Shown: in pieces, positions 11,986 to 23,222 of the stretch
How positions within the stretch are numbered: the first letter of the stretch is position 1
How the letters are laid out: each line of letters begins with the position of its first letter
DNA from: Alopecurus myosuroides
Lineage: Eukaryota > Streptophyta > Magnoliopsida > Poales > Poaceae
Reading direction: 5' to 3'
NCBI GenBank assembly: GCA_028641055.1
Contig: CM054057.1
Span: forward strand, 399,016,541 to 399,080,540
Length of the DNA stretch: 64,000 nucleotides
Translations under genes and position numbers: made by a program
The notes under the pieces: model-generated
The model's database searches: none
The model's input: only the letters and a program-made list of their open reading frames with translations
What the model was told of the DNA's origin: nothing

Positions 11986-13418
11986 ATGGCTCCTCTTTCT
12001 ATTGGTGTTTCTAATGTGTTGCAGGAGTTTGATGATGTTTTTCCAGAAGAAATACCCTCGGGGATGCCACCAATGAGAGGGATTGAGCACCAAATTGATT
12101 TGATTCATGAATCATCATTGCCAAACCGAGCTCCCTATAGGGCAAATCCCCAAGAGACAAAGGAAATTTAGAAACAAGTACAAGATCTTCTTGATAAAGG
12201 TTATATTCCAATAAGCCTATCTCCTTGTGTAGTTCCTGTTATTTTAGTTCCTAAGAAAGACATGTTAGATGAGAATCACTATTCGTTATCTTCATCCTAT
12301 ACCACGTTTGGAAGACATGTTAGATTCCGCATGTGTGTACATTGTAGAGCATCTAACAACATCACTCTTCGTTATCTTCATCATATACCACGTTTGGAAG
12401 ATATGTTAAATGAATTAAGTGGTGCTGTTGTTTTCTCTAAAATTGATTTGCGTAGTGGTTATCATCAAATTAGGATGAAAGAGGGGGTGAGTGGAAAACG
12501 GCCCTTAAAAACAAAATTTGGTTTATATGAGTGGTTAGTAATGCCTTTTGGATTAACTAATTCACCTAGTACTTTCATGAGATTAATGAACCATTTTTTG
12601 AGAGATTTTATTGGCAAGTTTGTTGTAGTTTATTTTGATGATATTCTCATATATAGCCACAATGAACATGAACACATTGATCATATTAAACAAGTCTTGC
12701 ATGTGCTAAGAGAAAATAAATTGTATGGTAATTAAGAGAAGTGCGATTTTTGCAAAGATAAGGTCATATTTCTGGGATATGTTGTTTATAAACATGGGAT
12801 TGAAGTTGATGAATCTAAAATTGAGTCAATTAAAAATTGGCCAATTCCCATGAATGTGAGTCAAGTAAGAAGTTTTAATGGTCTTGCAGGATTTTATAGA
12901 TGATTTGTGAAAGACTTTAGTACTATTGCTTCCTCTTTGAATGATTTGACTAATAAAGGTGTGAATTTCGAATGGGGGGTTGCTCAAGATATTGCTTTTG
13001 ATATTCTAAAAAAGAAGTTGATTTCGGCCCCATTACTGATGCTACCTTATTTTAATACACAATTCAAAATTGAATGTGATTCTAGTGGCATATGTATTGG
13101 AGGTGTGTTAATGCAAGATAAGAAACCTATTGCTTATTTTTCTGAGAAATTGCATGGTGCTTGGTTGAATTATTCTGTCTATGATAAAGAATTGTATGCA
13201 CTTGTTATTGTTCTTGAGGTTTGGAAACATTATTTGTGGCCAAAATAGTTTATCGTACATTCTGATCATGAGGCATTGAAATTTTTAAAGAATCAATCCA
13301 ATCTTAATAAGAGATATGCTAAATGAGTAGAATTTATTGAATCTTTCCCATACATTATTAAATATAAGAAGAGATTAGGAAAATTTGGTTGTTGATGCTT
13401 TGTCTAGAAAAAACATGT
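11986..13418 (+). pseudogene. Gypsy reverse transcriptase and RNase H, broken
   Basis: The RT N-terminus reads VLQEFDDVFPEEIPSGMPP, followed by a stop (12169-12171). A disordered, partly duplicated stretch around 12260-12380 follows (two copies of a [15 protein letters not shown]-like block). RT then continues well preserved: [18 protein letters not shown], the [20 protein letters not shown] block and the catalytic [10 protein letters not shown] stop at ~12733 precedes the thumb (CDFCKDKVIFLGYVVYKHGI). RNase H follows at 12907-13418 with a [12 protein letters not shown] strand and a [21 protein letters not shown] helix, then HSDHEALKFL. Stops at ~12901, ~13246 and ~13324 disrupt it. The YFDD variant and order RT-RNH-IN are standard Ty3/gypsy. 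Confidence 0.85.
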
Positions 13419-15080
13419 AACTCACCAAATTGGATGTCCAAGTTTCGGGTTTGGAGAGTTTGAAACCACTATATGCTGAAGATAAAGAGTTTTCTACACC
13501 TTATGCTAATTGTTCTAATGTGAAGGCTTGGGATAAATGTCATATACATGATGGATTTCTATTTAAAGCTAACAAATTATGTATTCCCGAGTGTTCTTTG
13601 TGTTTGATGTTATTACAGGAATCTCATAGTGGTGGATTTATGGGACACTTTGGACATGAGAAAACTTTACTTATGTTGGCTGACAATTTTTATTGGGCAC
13701 ATATGAGACGTGATGTTACAGGTTTGTGCAATGTTGCATCACTTGAAACAAGGCCAAGTCAAAATTGAAGCCCCACGGTTTGTATACTCCTCTACCTGCA
13801 CCTACTACACCATGGGAACATATTAGTATGGATTTTGTGCTAGGTTTACCGAGGACTAAAATAGGGCATGATTCTATATTTGTGGTAGTGGATAGATTTT
13901 CAAAAATGTCACGCTTTATTTCTTGCCACAAAAGCGACGATGCGTCGCATATTGCTAATCTTTTTTTCAGGGACATAGTGAGATTACATGGAGTACCAAG
14001 GACTATTGTTTCTGATCGTGACATGAAGCTTATTAGCTACTTTTGGAAGACATTATGGGGGAAGCTAGGAACAAAGTTGTTGTTTTCAATAACATGTCAC
14101 CCCCAAACTGATGGACAAATGGAGGTGGTTAGTCGCACATTCTCAACATTGTTGTGAACCATGATCAAGAAGAATCGGCGAGAGTGGGAGGCGTGTTTGC
14201 CACATGTAGCATTTGCATACAACAGGGTTGTCCGCTCTACTACTCAGCTTTGCCCGTTTGAAGTGGTCTATGGATTCAAGCCCATTACACCACTTGATTT
14301 GTTACCACTTCCCATACAAGAGAGAATAAATATGGAGGCATCAAAGAGAGCTGATTTTGTGAAGAAGATACATGAGAAGACCGATGATGCTATAGAGAAG
14401 AAGGGAAAGTATGTGGCTAAAAGAGTAAACAAGAAGAGAAATGAGGTTCTATTTCGGCCAGAAGATTTAGTATGGGTGCACTTTCGAAAAGATAGATTTC
14501 CAAAGTTGAGAAAGTCCAAGTTGTTACCTCGAGGTGCTGGTCCCTACAAAGTGCTTGATAAAATCAATGACAATGCTTACAAGATAGACCTTCCAGTTGA
14601 TGAGTTTGGTGTGAGTAATTCCTTCAGTTGCTGATTTGACACCATACCATGGAGATGGCCTTGTTGCGTCGTGGTCGACGCCTTTTCAAGGGGGGATGAT
14701 GAGGACATCCCTAGTTCTTTACCACACAAGGAGGTTGTTATCCAAGAGAAGTCCGGTGAAATAAGACTTGGACCAATAACAAGATCAAGGCCAAGTTATT
14801 ACAACAACAGGTGAATTCACTCCTTATTGAATATGATGTTTGTGATAGTGAGAATTTTATACTACCTAAGTCTATGCATTTGTGTATGATCGGGGTTATT
14901 GATAACACAAACATGGTGGAAAACAAGCTTACAAGCGGTGAAAACAAGAGTACAATGGTGAAAACAAATTTACAAGAAAGTGCAAACAAATGCACAAGTG
15001 TGGAAAACAACTCCAGGAATGTTCTTGCCACACTAAGAAAGGGTGGAGGGCGCTCCATTGAAGATCAAAGCGCCATATAG
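13419..15080 (+). pseudogene. Gypsy integrase with C-terminal 7-residue repeat, broken
   Basis: The zinc-binding N-terminus includes ESHSGGFMGHFGHEKTLLML and a damaged second Cys pair. The catalytic core starts at 13765 with [13 protein letters not shown], then [19 protein letters not shown], and [17 protein letters not shown] supplies the second Asp. A stop at 14155-14157 separates [15 protein letters not shown] from EWEACLPHVAFAYN. The C-terminal part (14161-14634) ends near VWVHFRKDRFPKLRKSKL and GAGPYKVLDKINDNAYKI. The glutamate of the DDE triad is the E in GQMEV. The frame shifts and continues to 15080, where a tail repeats about every seven residues (ENKLTSG, ENKSTMV, and so on). No chromodomain is visible. 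Confidence 0.85.
14697..14835 (+). repeat. Direct repeat (right copy) of pol 3' end
   Basis: Right copy of the ~140-bp repeat described at 11821-11963, here in its natural place after the integrase domain. The two copies bracket about 2.7 kb of RT-integrase sequence. Confidence 0.85.
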
Positions 15081-15590
15081 AAGTCCTAATTCAATTAGGC
15101 ATGGCATGTATGCCATAATGGCCGAATCCCCCTAAAGTGGGTCGGTTTGTATCTCTTCCTAGTCCAAGTAGGAGTCTTAGTTGAGTCCTAGTCCTAGTAG
15201 GAGAGTGCTTGCACAAGGAAGCCCTTGTGACCGCACCCCTCCACCTATATATACTCCCCACCTGCGTGTGGGTGGATAGAACAAGTTTAAACCAAAATCC
15301 ATAGCCTCTAGATTGTATTGTTGCCAAGCTTTCATCTTGAAGTATACCTGCAAAGTTACGTGATATCTTGTTGTTCCACTGGGAATAAGGGGATACAGGA
15401 CCACTCGTGATCTTTGATTACGTGTGCAAGAGTGTGTAGTTGAGACTATCCAAGGGGACTGATTGTTGTTGCATTGGCAACAGGGGTTATCCAAGTGAGA
15501 GTTCTAAGTGTAGCACTAGTTATCAGAAAATCCACAAAACATCCACCAAATTCAAGAGAGCTCATTGAGAAGATCGGGCCACCCCATATC
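15081..15590 (+). mobile_element. LTR-like tail of the inserted gypsy fragment
   Basis: Non-coding. It contains a TATA box (15246-15253, CCTATATATAC) preceded by a run of AGTCCTAGTAGGAG-type repeats, and a downstream region typical of an LTR R/U5. It ends near 15590, where Tat pol sequence resumes. The exact TG start and CA end could not be placed. Confidence 0.5.
15246..15253 (+). promoter_or_regulatory. TATA box of the inserted gypsy LTR
   Basis: TATATATA within CCACCTATATATACTCC, in an otherwise mixed-composition LTR-like stretch downstream of pol. Confidence 0.5.
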
Positions 15591-17011
15591 ACTTAATGAG
15601 GTTGCGGATGCATTGTCCCGATTGGGCTCTCAGAAAAAGTCAGGTTCCACCCAATGTTTTCTTAGATGAACTACACAGCCCATATGTCAAAGTTCCAACA
15701 GAGGAGGACATAGCAAACTCGGATCCCGCGTTTGAGTTGGTAGAAACTATTCATGCAATCCAAGAATGGATGGAGCCATACCTAGATTATCTACTACGAG
15801 GCGAGCTCCCACAAGAGGAAATCATCGCCCGTCCGATAGTAAGGCGTTCCAAGGCATACACAATAATCAATGGGGAGTTCTACAAACGCAGTGCTTCTGG
15901 AGTTTTTCAGTCTTGTGTTTCACCTGAGGAAGGGCGTCAGATACTTAACAAGATACACTCAGGAGATTGCGGACATCATCCATGCACAAGGTCATTGGTC
16001 GCCATGGCTTTTAGACATGGATTTTTCTGGATTACAGCTTTGGCAGATGTGGAACAATTTGTGCGTACTTGTGATGAGTGCCAGAAGTATGATCAACAAG
16101 ACCACATGCCAGCACAGGCTTTAAAGATGATACAAATAACTTGGCCTTTTGTGGTTTGGGGCTTATACATGGTGGGACCTTTCAAAAATCACCTTGCAAG
16201 AAAACGCACTTGTTGGTGATTGTTGAAAAATTTACCAAGTGGGTTGAGGTAGAGCCAATTAGTTCTTGCGATGCTGAGACAGCTATTAAGTTTTTGAAGA
16301 AGATAATATTTCGCTTTGATTACCTACACAGCATTATAACAGATGATGGTACAAACCTATCTGAGGAGCAATGCAGAAGTTTTGTCACAAAAACCATATC
16401 AGATTGGATTTGGCATCATTAGCCCATCCACAGTCCAATGGACTGGCTGAAAGAGAAAATCAAGAGTTGCTACAAGGTATTAAGACAAGATTGATAACAC
16501 CCCTTGAAACAACGGCTGAAGTTGGGTAGAAGAACTACCAGCTGTCTTATGGAGCATACGGACGACCCCCAACAGCCACCGTTTTTCTCTTGTATATGGG
16601 GCAGAAGCTGTATTGCCAAGTGATGTCTATCAGGACTCACCCAGAATTGCTGCGTATGTGGTTACTAACAATGATGTAGCTCATCAGGACTTTTTAAACA
16701 CCCTGGAAAAAGAACGAGACCTCGCATCATCAAGATCTGCAGTATACCAGCAATACTTGCAGCGATATCATAGCTGGAAAATCTGAAGCCGGATTTTTCA
16801 GGAAAGAGACTTTGTCCTCCATCTGATACAAAAGAAGGATGGACAACATAAACTGAGTCCGCTGTGGGGGGGGACCATTTGTAGCGAGCAAACACCTACA
16901 TAATGGATCCTACTACCTCATCGATATACGTGACGTTGATAAATTGCGCACGTCCAAGGAGGAAACTCACATGCCATGGAATATAGCTCAGTTACGTCCC
17001 TATTATACATA
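15591..17011 (+). pseudogene. Tat-lineage integrase, broken
   Basis: The resumed Tat pol begins NEVADALSRLGSQ, the end of the RNase H region, shifts frame and continues as 15596-16219. A linker (DLLLRGELPQEE-like) leads to the integrase zinc-binding motif: HSGDCGHHPC, then FFWITA and CDECQKYDQQ. The catalytic core follows in the next frame with LLVIVEKFTKWVEVEPISS and IITDDGTNLS. Several stops and frameshifts after 16420 break the third catalytic residue region. A recognisable C-terminus is present near 16960 (HAMEYSSVTSLLY, from a shifted MPWNIAQLRPYY). The product is non-functional. The homologue at 57546-60767 (minus) has the same order of motifs. Confidence 0.85.
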
Positions 17012-17504
17012 GGATCATTGTAACCACTATGTTTTATTATGATTGATGGAATAAAGCTAGCAACTCTGGAACCCGTATTTTTGCTATTTCACCTACTTAT
17101 TATGGCATGGGATGAGCCTTTATTTCTTATCATTGATCATAAGGTTGCTTGGGGGATAGTTTTGATACTCTAGCTCAAAACCATTGAACTTGACATATGC
17201 CAAACTTTACACTATGCTACACGCACTTATGTGACCTAAAAGCACGACCTAAAAAGTCAAATCAACTATGATAGCCTATTATGGACTTAGTTGACACTAA
17301 ACTTTTTTAGAGTAAGATGCATTAGCAAAAGTCACGCGAAAAGCATTTATGAAAATATCAAACCAACATGGCTACCATGTCACAATATAGAAAGCATGTC
17401 AAACAGGCACATAGTTGTGAAATTATTACATCTCAATAGTATCACCTGAAGTGCACAAACGCACTATCAAAATAATAGGACTTGGGAACAAAGTTTTTTG
17501 CCTA
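17012..17504 (+). other. Non-coding stretch after Tat integrase
   Basis: No gene seen. The stretch is AT-rich and carries a GCTTGGGGGATAGT motif at ~17150 resembling the polypurine tract of the same element. It separates the sense pol gene from the tail-to-tail antisense gene. Confidence 0.5.
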
Positions 17505-20500
17505 TTACAGACCCAACAATGGGCCAAAATTATTCACTTGCGAAACATAGCCAACACCTTCACTTGGTTCTTTTATCCTTAGAAGCCGGCTTTGCCGGGT
17601 CACTTTGCTTCTCTGGCTCATCGTTTGCTCATGTATCTTGCTCCTTCTATTTCTCGACTTCATCTGCTTCATCATCTCTGAAAAGCACAAAAATGCTAAG
17701 GCTTCGATTGGATATTCTTCAGGATCATCATCCTGAACTGGTGCCTTTGGAGGAATGGTTGTACCAGGCGTACCAGAACCGGTAACAGGGGCCATGGTAG
17801 TTGGAGTACGCTTAGGAGCCGGGTGGAGATTTACGAACTTGGGAGTGGGAATCTCCATCCTTTAATTCCTGCCATCATATCCAGGTTGAATCTTTTTAAA
17901 ACCTAACCCTTGAGCAATAACAGTGGCATGTTGACGGGTCTCCCTTTCAATATCTAGAAAATCGTCTTTTGTAAAGGGGGTTTTGTCAAATTTGAATTCT
18001 GGGAAGCCCACAGCCAGTAACTCCAGGCTTTATGTTGAGATAGTAAGCCTTGGCAAGAGATAAAGCGTGGATAGCTTCCTTGCGATAGGTAGAGGCTTCC
18101 AGAGCCGGATCCACTCAGAGATGCAAGATAGCTCCTTCAAAGTATCTGAAAGCCGGGTCAGAGGGCGGGTCCAACCTCTTACTTCTTGAATGCAAGCAGC
18201 AGAACCACGATACAGCTGTTTGACCAAGTTGAAAATGAACTTCAGCTTCAGAGGGGGCTTTGGAGGTTGTTGGCATGGCGCTCACCTATATTTTTCAAAT
18301 TAAAAATATAAGTTCATATTGGTTTTTATATACTAATGATTAAATGATTGCAAAGGGAGAACATAATAATAAAAAGTCGGCTTACCAAAACAAGTCGATG
18401 TTATCTTGTTTAGAGGATCGACAATGGACTTGATTCTGGCTTCAGCCAATTTTAGTTCCTTAGCAGCATCCTCATTAGCTTTGAGCAGCTCCTTTGCTTC
18501 ACTTAATTCTGACTCACAATTTTCCGCGTTCTAGGTCACGGTCAAAAGAGATACCTGACAGTGATTGGCCACATCTTCGGCCTTAGAGCGCATCTCTATC
18601 TCTTTCTTGGGCATAGTTTCCCAATTTATGGTTCTTGGAGATGGCAGCCTCCAGTAACTCTTTCAGTCGGCTTATTTCTTGCCCAGCTTCACTCGAAAAT
18701 TTCTGCCCAAAACAATGAAAAGTAAGTCTCATGTTGTTGCAGGCGTGCACCCTGACACTTGGGGGCTATAGTTTAAAAAAGTAAACAACATATAGGAAGC
18801 TATGTTCTAAAGCTAAAAATAAAAAGATAAGACATGGGGCTATTGATATACATATTTTACTATAATGCTCTATTTATTAAAAATACTAGATAGCTGCAAA
18901 GTAGTCAATCTAGTACTTGGGGGCTACAGTATTCAAAAGTAAAACATTTAAAGACACAAACTCCAAAATCATTGTGCAAAAAACAACTGGTTAGGAGTTT
19001 GGGCGGCTACATAGATATACAGGTAAACATATATAATATACCTCATATCTCTCTTTCATGTTGGCCACTACACCGGCTTCACGACCACGGTTCTGGGAAA
19101 CTGGACTATTATATTCCTTGAGTAAGTTGTCCATCTCTCCAGTGCCAAACAGCTTCAGTTTTTTCTTGAGAATCCGGCTTCACAGAGTCCTGGCGTATTT
19201 CCGGCTTCACGTCAGTGGAAAGCTTGGCAATTACCGTGCAGGTGGTTTCCTTTTCCACCACTTTCTCATACGGAAAAATAACTTCCTAATCTTGGGAAGC
19301 ATCAGATAGAGGGTAAGTTGGGTTAGGAGATGGATCTCTCTTTTCCGCTCTTCCTGAGTAGCATCAGGAGCAGTGGTTTGGGGGGACGAAGTGTCAACAT
19401 GCATTGGGCTTGATGAAGCCGGTGCATCTACTAAAACAGCTTGGCCTCTGCATAAGAGCAATAAGTATTGCTACATGAATATATAATACATAGAAACAGG
19501 GGAAAATGGAAAGGAGCAAAATAAGAAAAATTACCCTCGATTGATCACAAAATCCCCCTAGGATATTCACACTAGCAGCATCAGATACAGGGGAATTTGT
19601 ATGGTAAGAATGATCCAATGGAATCCTTCCAACCCTATCTTGAGGATAGATGCAGCTCAGTAGGTCGAGGGAAAACCCGGCGAGGATAAGGCCCTAGGGA
19701 TACACCTTCGGAGATCTGAGGGTAGCCGGAACTCCGAGTCCTCCTCTTCTTAGGGGAAACCTCAGCTTCATCTTTATCCTATGTGTGTTGGGCACCTTTG
19801 CAACTGTTCGCCGGGTCCTCTTAAGCCCGTAATCCAGCTCCTCCACTTGCTCATCATCATCGTCATTTCCCGGGTTCTTATCACCAGGGTTCTCCTCTTG
19901 TTCAAAAATGTTATCCTCTGACAAATTAGCGTTAGAAAGCTCATTATGAAGTTGAACCAAAGAATCTAATTCATCAACTTATACATCTTTCGGCTCTTCC
20001 TCAGGTGGACTAAGGGGTTCAATCTCTATTTTCCACCAATCTGAGTCAAGCTGATATAAAAATAAAAACGGCTCATAAGGATAAAGGATATTAGAACAAG
20101 ATAAAACATGGATAAAAGAGAGAGCCGGTAAATTACTGAGGGAGCTGGGTTTCTCTCGAAAATGGGCGCATGCCCACGATCCTTATTTCATCCTTTGATT
20201 CGCCGATCAATTTCTTGAAGGCTTTCACAATGTGTTCCTCACTCATATCATCGACAAAATATCTCAATTCATCTGTAAGTTTTCTTGAGTATTGGCCAAG
20301 AAGCTCACTCCCCTTACTAAGGGGCTGGATACGCCACCCGACCCAGCAACAGGTTAGATCTGAGGCTTTGAGTCCATGAGCAAGCAATGCCTTAAGCCTT
20401 AGGATAAGTGGAGCTAAGGCTTTTCTCTTCTGGCTCTGCTTGTGATTTCGTTTTTTCCCTCAAAATCTAGCCTCTTGGAGCGATAACCCGGGAAAGGATC

Positions 20501-21088
20501 TTCATGAGTGGGAGAGGTGTCTTTGCAATAAAGAAAGTTTTTTGCCAATATTTGGGGTGGCTATTGAGTTTCGTCAAATGATAGATGCTATAAGATCTCC
20601 TCTGAATCGCAACACCACTACACCATAAGAGAGGCCCCTTAGCAGTTTCCGGCTCCTGATTGGAGTAGAAATACTTTAGGAATAGATTTAAACTAGGTTC
20701 TATCTGGAAATAATTTTCACAAAGGACTTGACAATTACACAAGTTCAAAATGGGATTGGCACTAAGATCTTGGGGGAGAAGTCCCCAATGAGAAAGAACC
20801 TTACAGAAAAAAGCAGAGTCTGGCGGACGGAATCCGCGGCGAACATGATCTCCAAAGATTACCACTTCTCCAGCTCTGGGCGCAGGCCGGGTCTCCTCTC
20901 CAGGGACTCCAATCCAGAGAGCCGGGTAGCAATCCCTCAGAAACTAGCTCCTCGATTTGCAGTTTGTTCATTAAGGACTTGGACCAATTTGCCTTGATGA
21001 TCCTATTTCCAGAAGCCGTCGTGGAAGGAGCCGGGTCTTCTTTCCTTTTCTTCCCAAGACCATCTCAGGCTCCCCCTTTGTTAGCCAT
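17505..21088 (-). pseudogene. Antisense gene (aORF) of the Tat element, putative gypsy-type transposon protein
   Basis: The minus-strand gene begins at ATG 21088 (MANKGGA, a TGA stop, then DGLGKKRKEDPAPSTT). It continues in frame through ANWSKSLMNKLQIEELVSEG to about 20890, where the frame shifts into 20865-20467. This part contains VVIFGDHVRRGFRPPDSAFF, LSANPILNLCNCQVLCENYF and EPSLNLFLKYFY. It corresponds to the plant 'putative gypsy type transposon' family (Transposase_28, assigned from memory). Further pieces lie at 20387-20133 (YFVDDMSEEHIVKAFKKLIG), 19960-19694 (acidic, EENPGDKNPGNDDDDEQ) and 17858-17505, separated by intron-like AT-rich gaps. Stops and a frameshift break it. A minus-strand TATA box lies ~165 bp upstream. 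The gene is tail-to-tail with pol. Its function is unknown. Confidence 0.65.
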
Positions 21089-21251
21089 GCTCTTATTCCC
21101 CATCCACGTCAGAAGAAAACTCCGGCGACGGTGGGGAGAATTCCGGCAATGGCGGCGATGAGGAAAACTTGAGAGCTCCCGGGGGACGCTGGAGGAAGGG
21201 AATGAAGCAGTTTCGTACAGAACGAATGAGCCTGGGGCTCACCCCTCCCAT

Positions 21252-21262
21252 GGTATATATAG
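21252..21262 (-). promoter_or_regulatory. TATA box of the Tat antisense gene
   Basis: On the minus strand CTATATATACC lies about 165 bp upstream of the antisense ATG at 21088, in the right place for a core promoter independent of the LTR. The other Tat element has a TATAAG box ~100 bp upstream of its antisense ATG. Confidence 0.5.
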
Positions 21263-21681
21263 TGCAGTAAAAACCCTAGGGTTTTCTGCGGTAACATTTG
21301 CATATTTATCCCTGACGAATGCCACGTAATACAAAGTTTACCCTAGGTCAAATCCTATTTTTCCAGAAATTGGGGATACGGTTTTTATCACAAGATATTT
21401 TGTTACCTCAATTTTCGGGATAAGATAAAGCAATAAGAACAAATCTTTAATTATTATTCAAATTATTTCCATTTAATAAGAAACAAAATAGGGATTAACG
21501 CCTTATTATTCGGGTCTATCTTTCAGCGGCCAAAAAGAAAACGTCCGGGTAATATGAAAAATAGGGATAGACTCGGATTTAGCTAATATATTTGCTACTT
21601 GTATTTTTTCTTGTGTTTCAGGAGCTTATAATAAACATGTTAGGCTCCTGCCTAAATAGTTCATTATAACTTGGTGGCTAA

Positions 21682-22145
21682 TGTTGGGGGAAACATAATT
21701 CGGGTCCTCATGGACGCTACAAACTGGATCAGACCTAGAACGCTAGACCCGGCCCAAGAATCCAACATCGGGTCCAGTCCGCTGGGCCAACCTGACCAAG
21801 ACCCGATTTTCCAGAAGTGACCTACCTGGAAACATGAAGTTGGTCTTTGAAGAAGCCAGAGTCCAAGTAGGACTCCGAGTCTAGGAAGAATCCGGAATTC
21901 CCATTGTAGATCTGCGAACCCGGTGACTATATAAACAAGGTCCCCTCATCAAGAAAACTAAGCTCTAGATCCTCGAGACATAGGTAGTCGGATTCCGCAC
22001 CTTGTAATCGAGATCAATATTATCAACAACAAATCTAGGATGAGTATGTTTTACCCTCTCTCGAGGGGCCGAACCGGGTAAAGTTTTTCCTCTCGATGCC
22101 AACTCAACCCTTTCGAAGGTTCACCTCATGCCAACGGCCTCGCAA
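21682..22145 (+). mobile_element. 3' LTR of the Tat element
   Basis: Starts TGTTGGGGGAAACATAATTC directly after a polypurine-like TTGGTGGCTAA. It contains TATATAAA at 21928-21935 and a typical short R/U5 with a pyrimidine-rich end. The right end is approximate: no convincing CA terminus or target duplication was found before the next LTR-like sequence begins. Confidence 0.65.
21928..21935 (+). promoter_or_regulatory. TATA box in Tat 3' LTR
   Basis: TATATAAA within GGTGACTATATAAACAAGG, about 245 bp into the LTR, in the usual position for the U3 core promoter. Confidence 0.55.
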
Positions 22146-23217
22146 CTAAGTTCTCAGATGAGGACACTTGCCGTGACAACCCCACGACAAGGTCCCTCTC
22201 TGCTCCTTCTCCCCACAGAGCCGAAACTCTAGCCGCCGCACACCATCTCTATTCCGGTCGCTCCAAAGCCCCCTCGAGCACACCATCGTTACCGCCGTCC
22301 TCTCCTCTCCTCTCTGGGCCAAGGAATTGAGCCGAGATGTCGTAGACGAGGAGATCGCCGTTGTCTTCTTCATCCCCATCCGCCGGTCATCGTGCAAGAT
22401 CTTCGTCGATTGCCACCTCGCCTTGCTTCGCCGACCAGCTCTTCGTGCTCCTGGTGAGCCAAGGCACCCGTGGGTGCCTTTATTTCTTCAAACCGTCGAC
22501 ATTTATGTCACTACCGTCGTTGTCATGCACCGATGCCGCCGTTACCGCACGTTAGTGTTGCTCTAGTGACCGCCTGGGGCGGCGCCACCACCATATGGTC
22601 GACCGTGCGCATATCGCATGCTCGCGCACGCGTCCTCATTCGCCGCGAAACACCGCCGGCGAGCACCGGCAGAGCCGTTTTGTCCAGCGTTGGCGTCATG
22701 CTGACGTCAGCATGGGTCCAGGTTGTCATACTTTTAATCTTTTATGAATATTTAGAAAATAATAAAACCCTGACAGTAGGGACCCACCTGTCAATTCAAA
22801 ATAGAAAATGATTTAAATTTCAAATTTGAATAACTTTTATTCTATTCTTGAGAAAAATATAAATAATATAGGAAAATATTCAGAAAAATATAAATAATAT
22901 AGGAAAATATTCAGAAAAATGAACTCTATTTGTTTCTATGATTTTCAAATATATTTGACAAAGTTCAACAATGTGAATTATTTTAATTTGAATTAAATCC
23001 ATTTAAAATTGAGAAAACAATATTTTATTCAAATAAATTCAGAAAATTATGAGCAATATGTCAAAACGATCAGAAAGACAAATGCAACTCAATTATGATG
23101 TTCTCAAAGTCATTTGAGCAAATTCATCTCGAAACATGTTCATAAATGTCTGAAACGCCCTTTTCTTAAGGAAAGGAGCTACTTCCGCTAAAACTTGTCA
23201 TTTTTGCATTGACTAAC
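22146..23217 (+). mobile_element. Gypsy LTR remnant, left half
   Basis: A GC-rich, pyrimidine-rich leader (22150-22720) followed by AT-rich sequence, the same architecture as the other two large LTR families here. It is cut by the solo LTR at 23218 and continues at 27811. Short frames in the leader (for example 22327-22566) overlap on both strands and show no family features. A 31-bp unit is tandemly duplicated at 22853-22920. The left end is truncated at the junction with the Tat LTR. Confidence 0.5.
22853..22920 (+). repeat. 31-bp tandem duplication
   Basis: The unit beginning GAAAAATATAAATAATATAG occurs twice in direct succession, followed by a partial third copy. Likely replication slippage in AT-rich LTR sequence. 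Confidence 0.8.
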
Positions 23218-23222
23218 CCTAG
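23218..23222 (+). repeat. Target site duplication CCTAG (left)
   Basis: CCTAG immediately before the LTR start TGTAACATCCC, matched by CCTAG at 27806-27810 immediately after the LTR end. Confidence 0.9.

Larger units (their letters stand above)
11821..15590 (+). mobile_element. Gypsy element fragment inserted in the Tat element
   Basis: The segment carries RT, RNase H and integrase of a gypsy lineage different from Tat, followed by an LTR-like tail. It has no LTR at its left end. Instead it starts with a ~140-bp copy (11821-11963) of its own pol 3' end (14697-14835), joined directly to the N-terminus of reverse transcriptase. Both flanks are Tat pol. The arrangement looks rearranged or permuted rather than a clean insertion, and no target duplication was found. 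Confidence 0.7.
11110..22145 (+). mobile_element. Tat-lineage gypsy retrotransposon, 5'-truncated and interrupted
   Basis: Plus-strand pol sequence starts inside reverse transcriptase at ~11110 and is interrupted at 11820. It resumes at the RNase H/integrase boundary at ~15590, ends near 17010, and is followed by an antisense gene (17505-21088) and a 3' LTR (from 21682). The 5' LTR, PBS, gag and protease are missing, and the RNase H core between the two halves is also missing. An antisense gene between integrase and the 3' LTR is a known feature of Tat-lineage elements. The right boundary of the LTR is uncertain, so the end coordinate is approximate. Confidence 0.75.
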
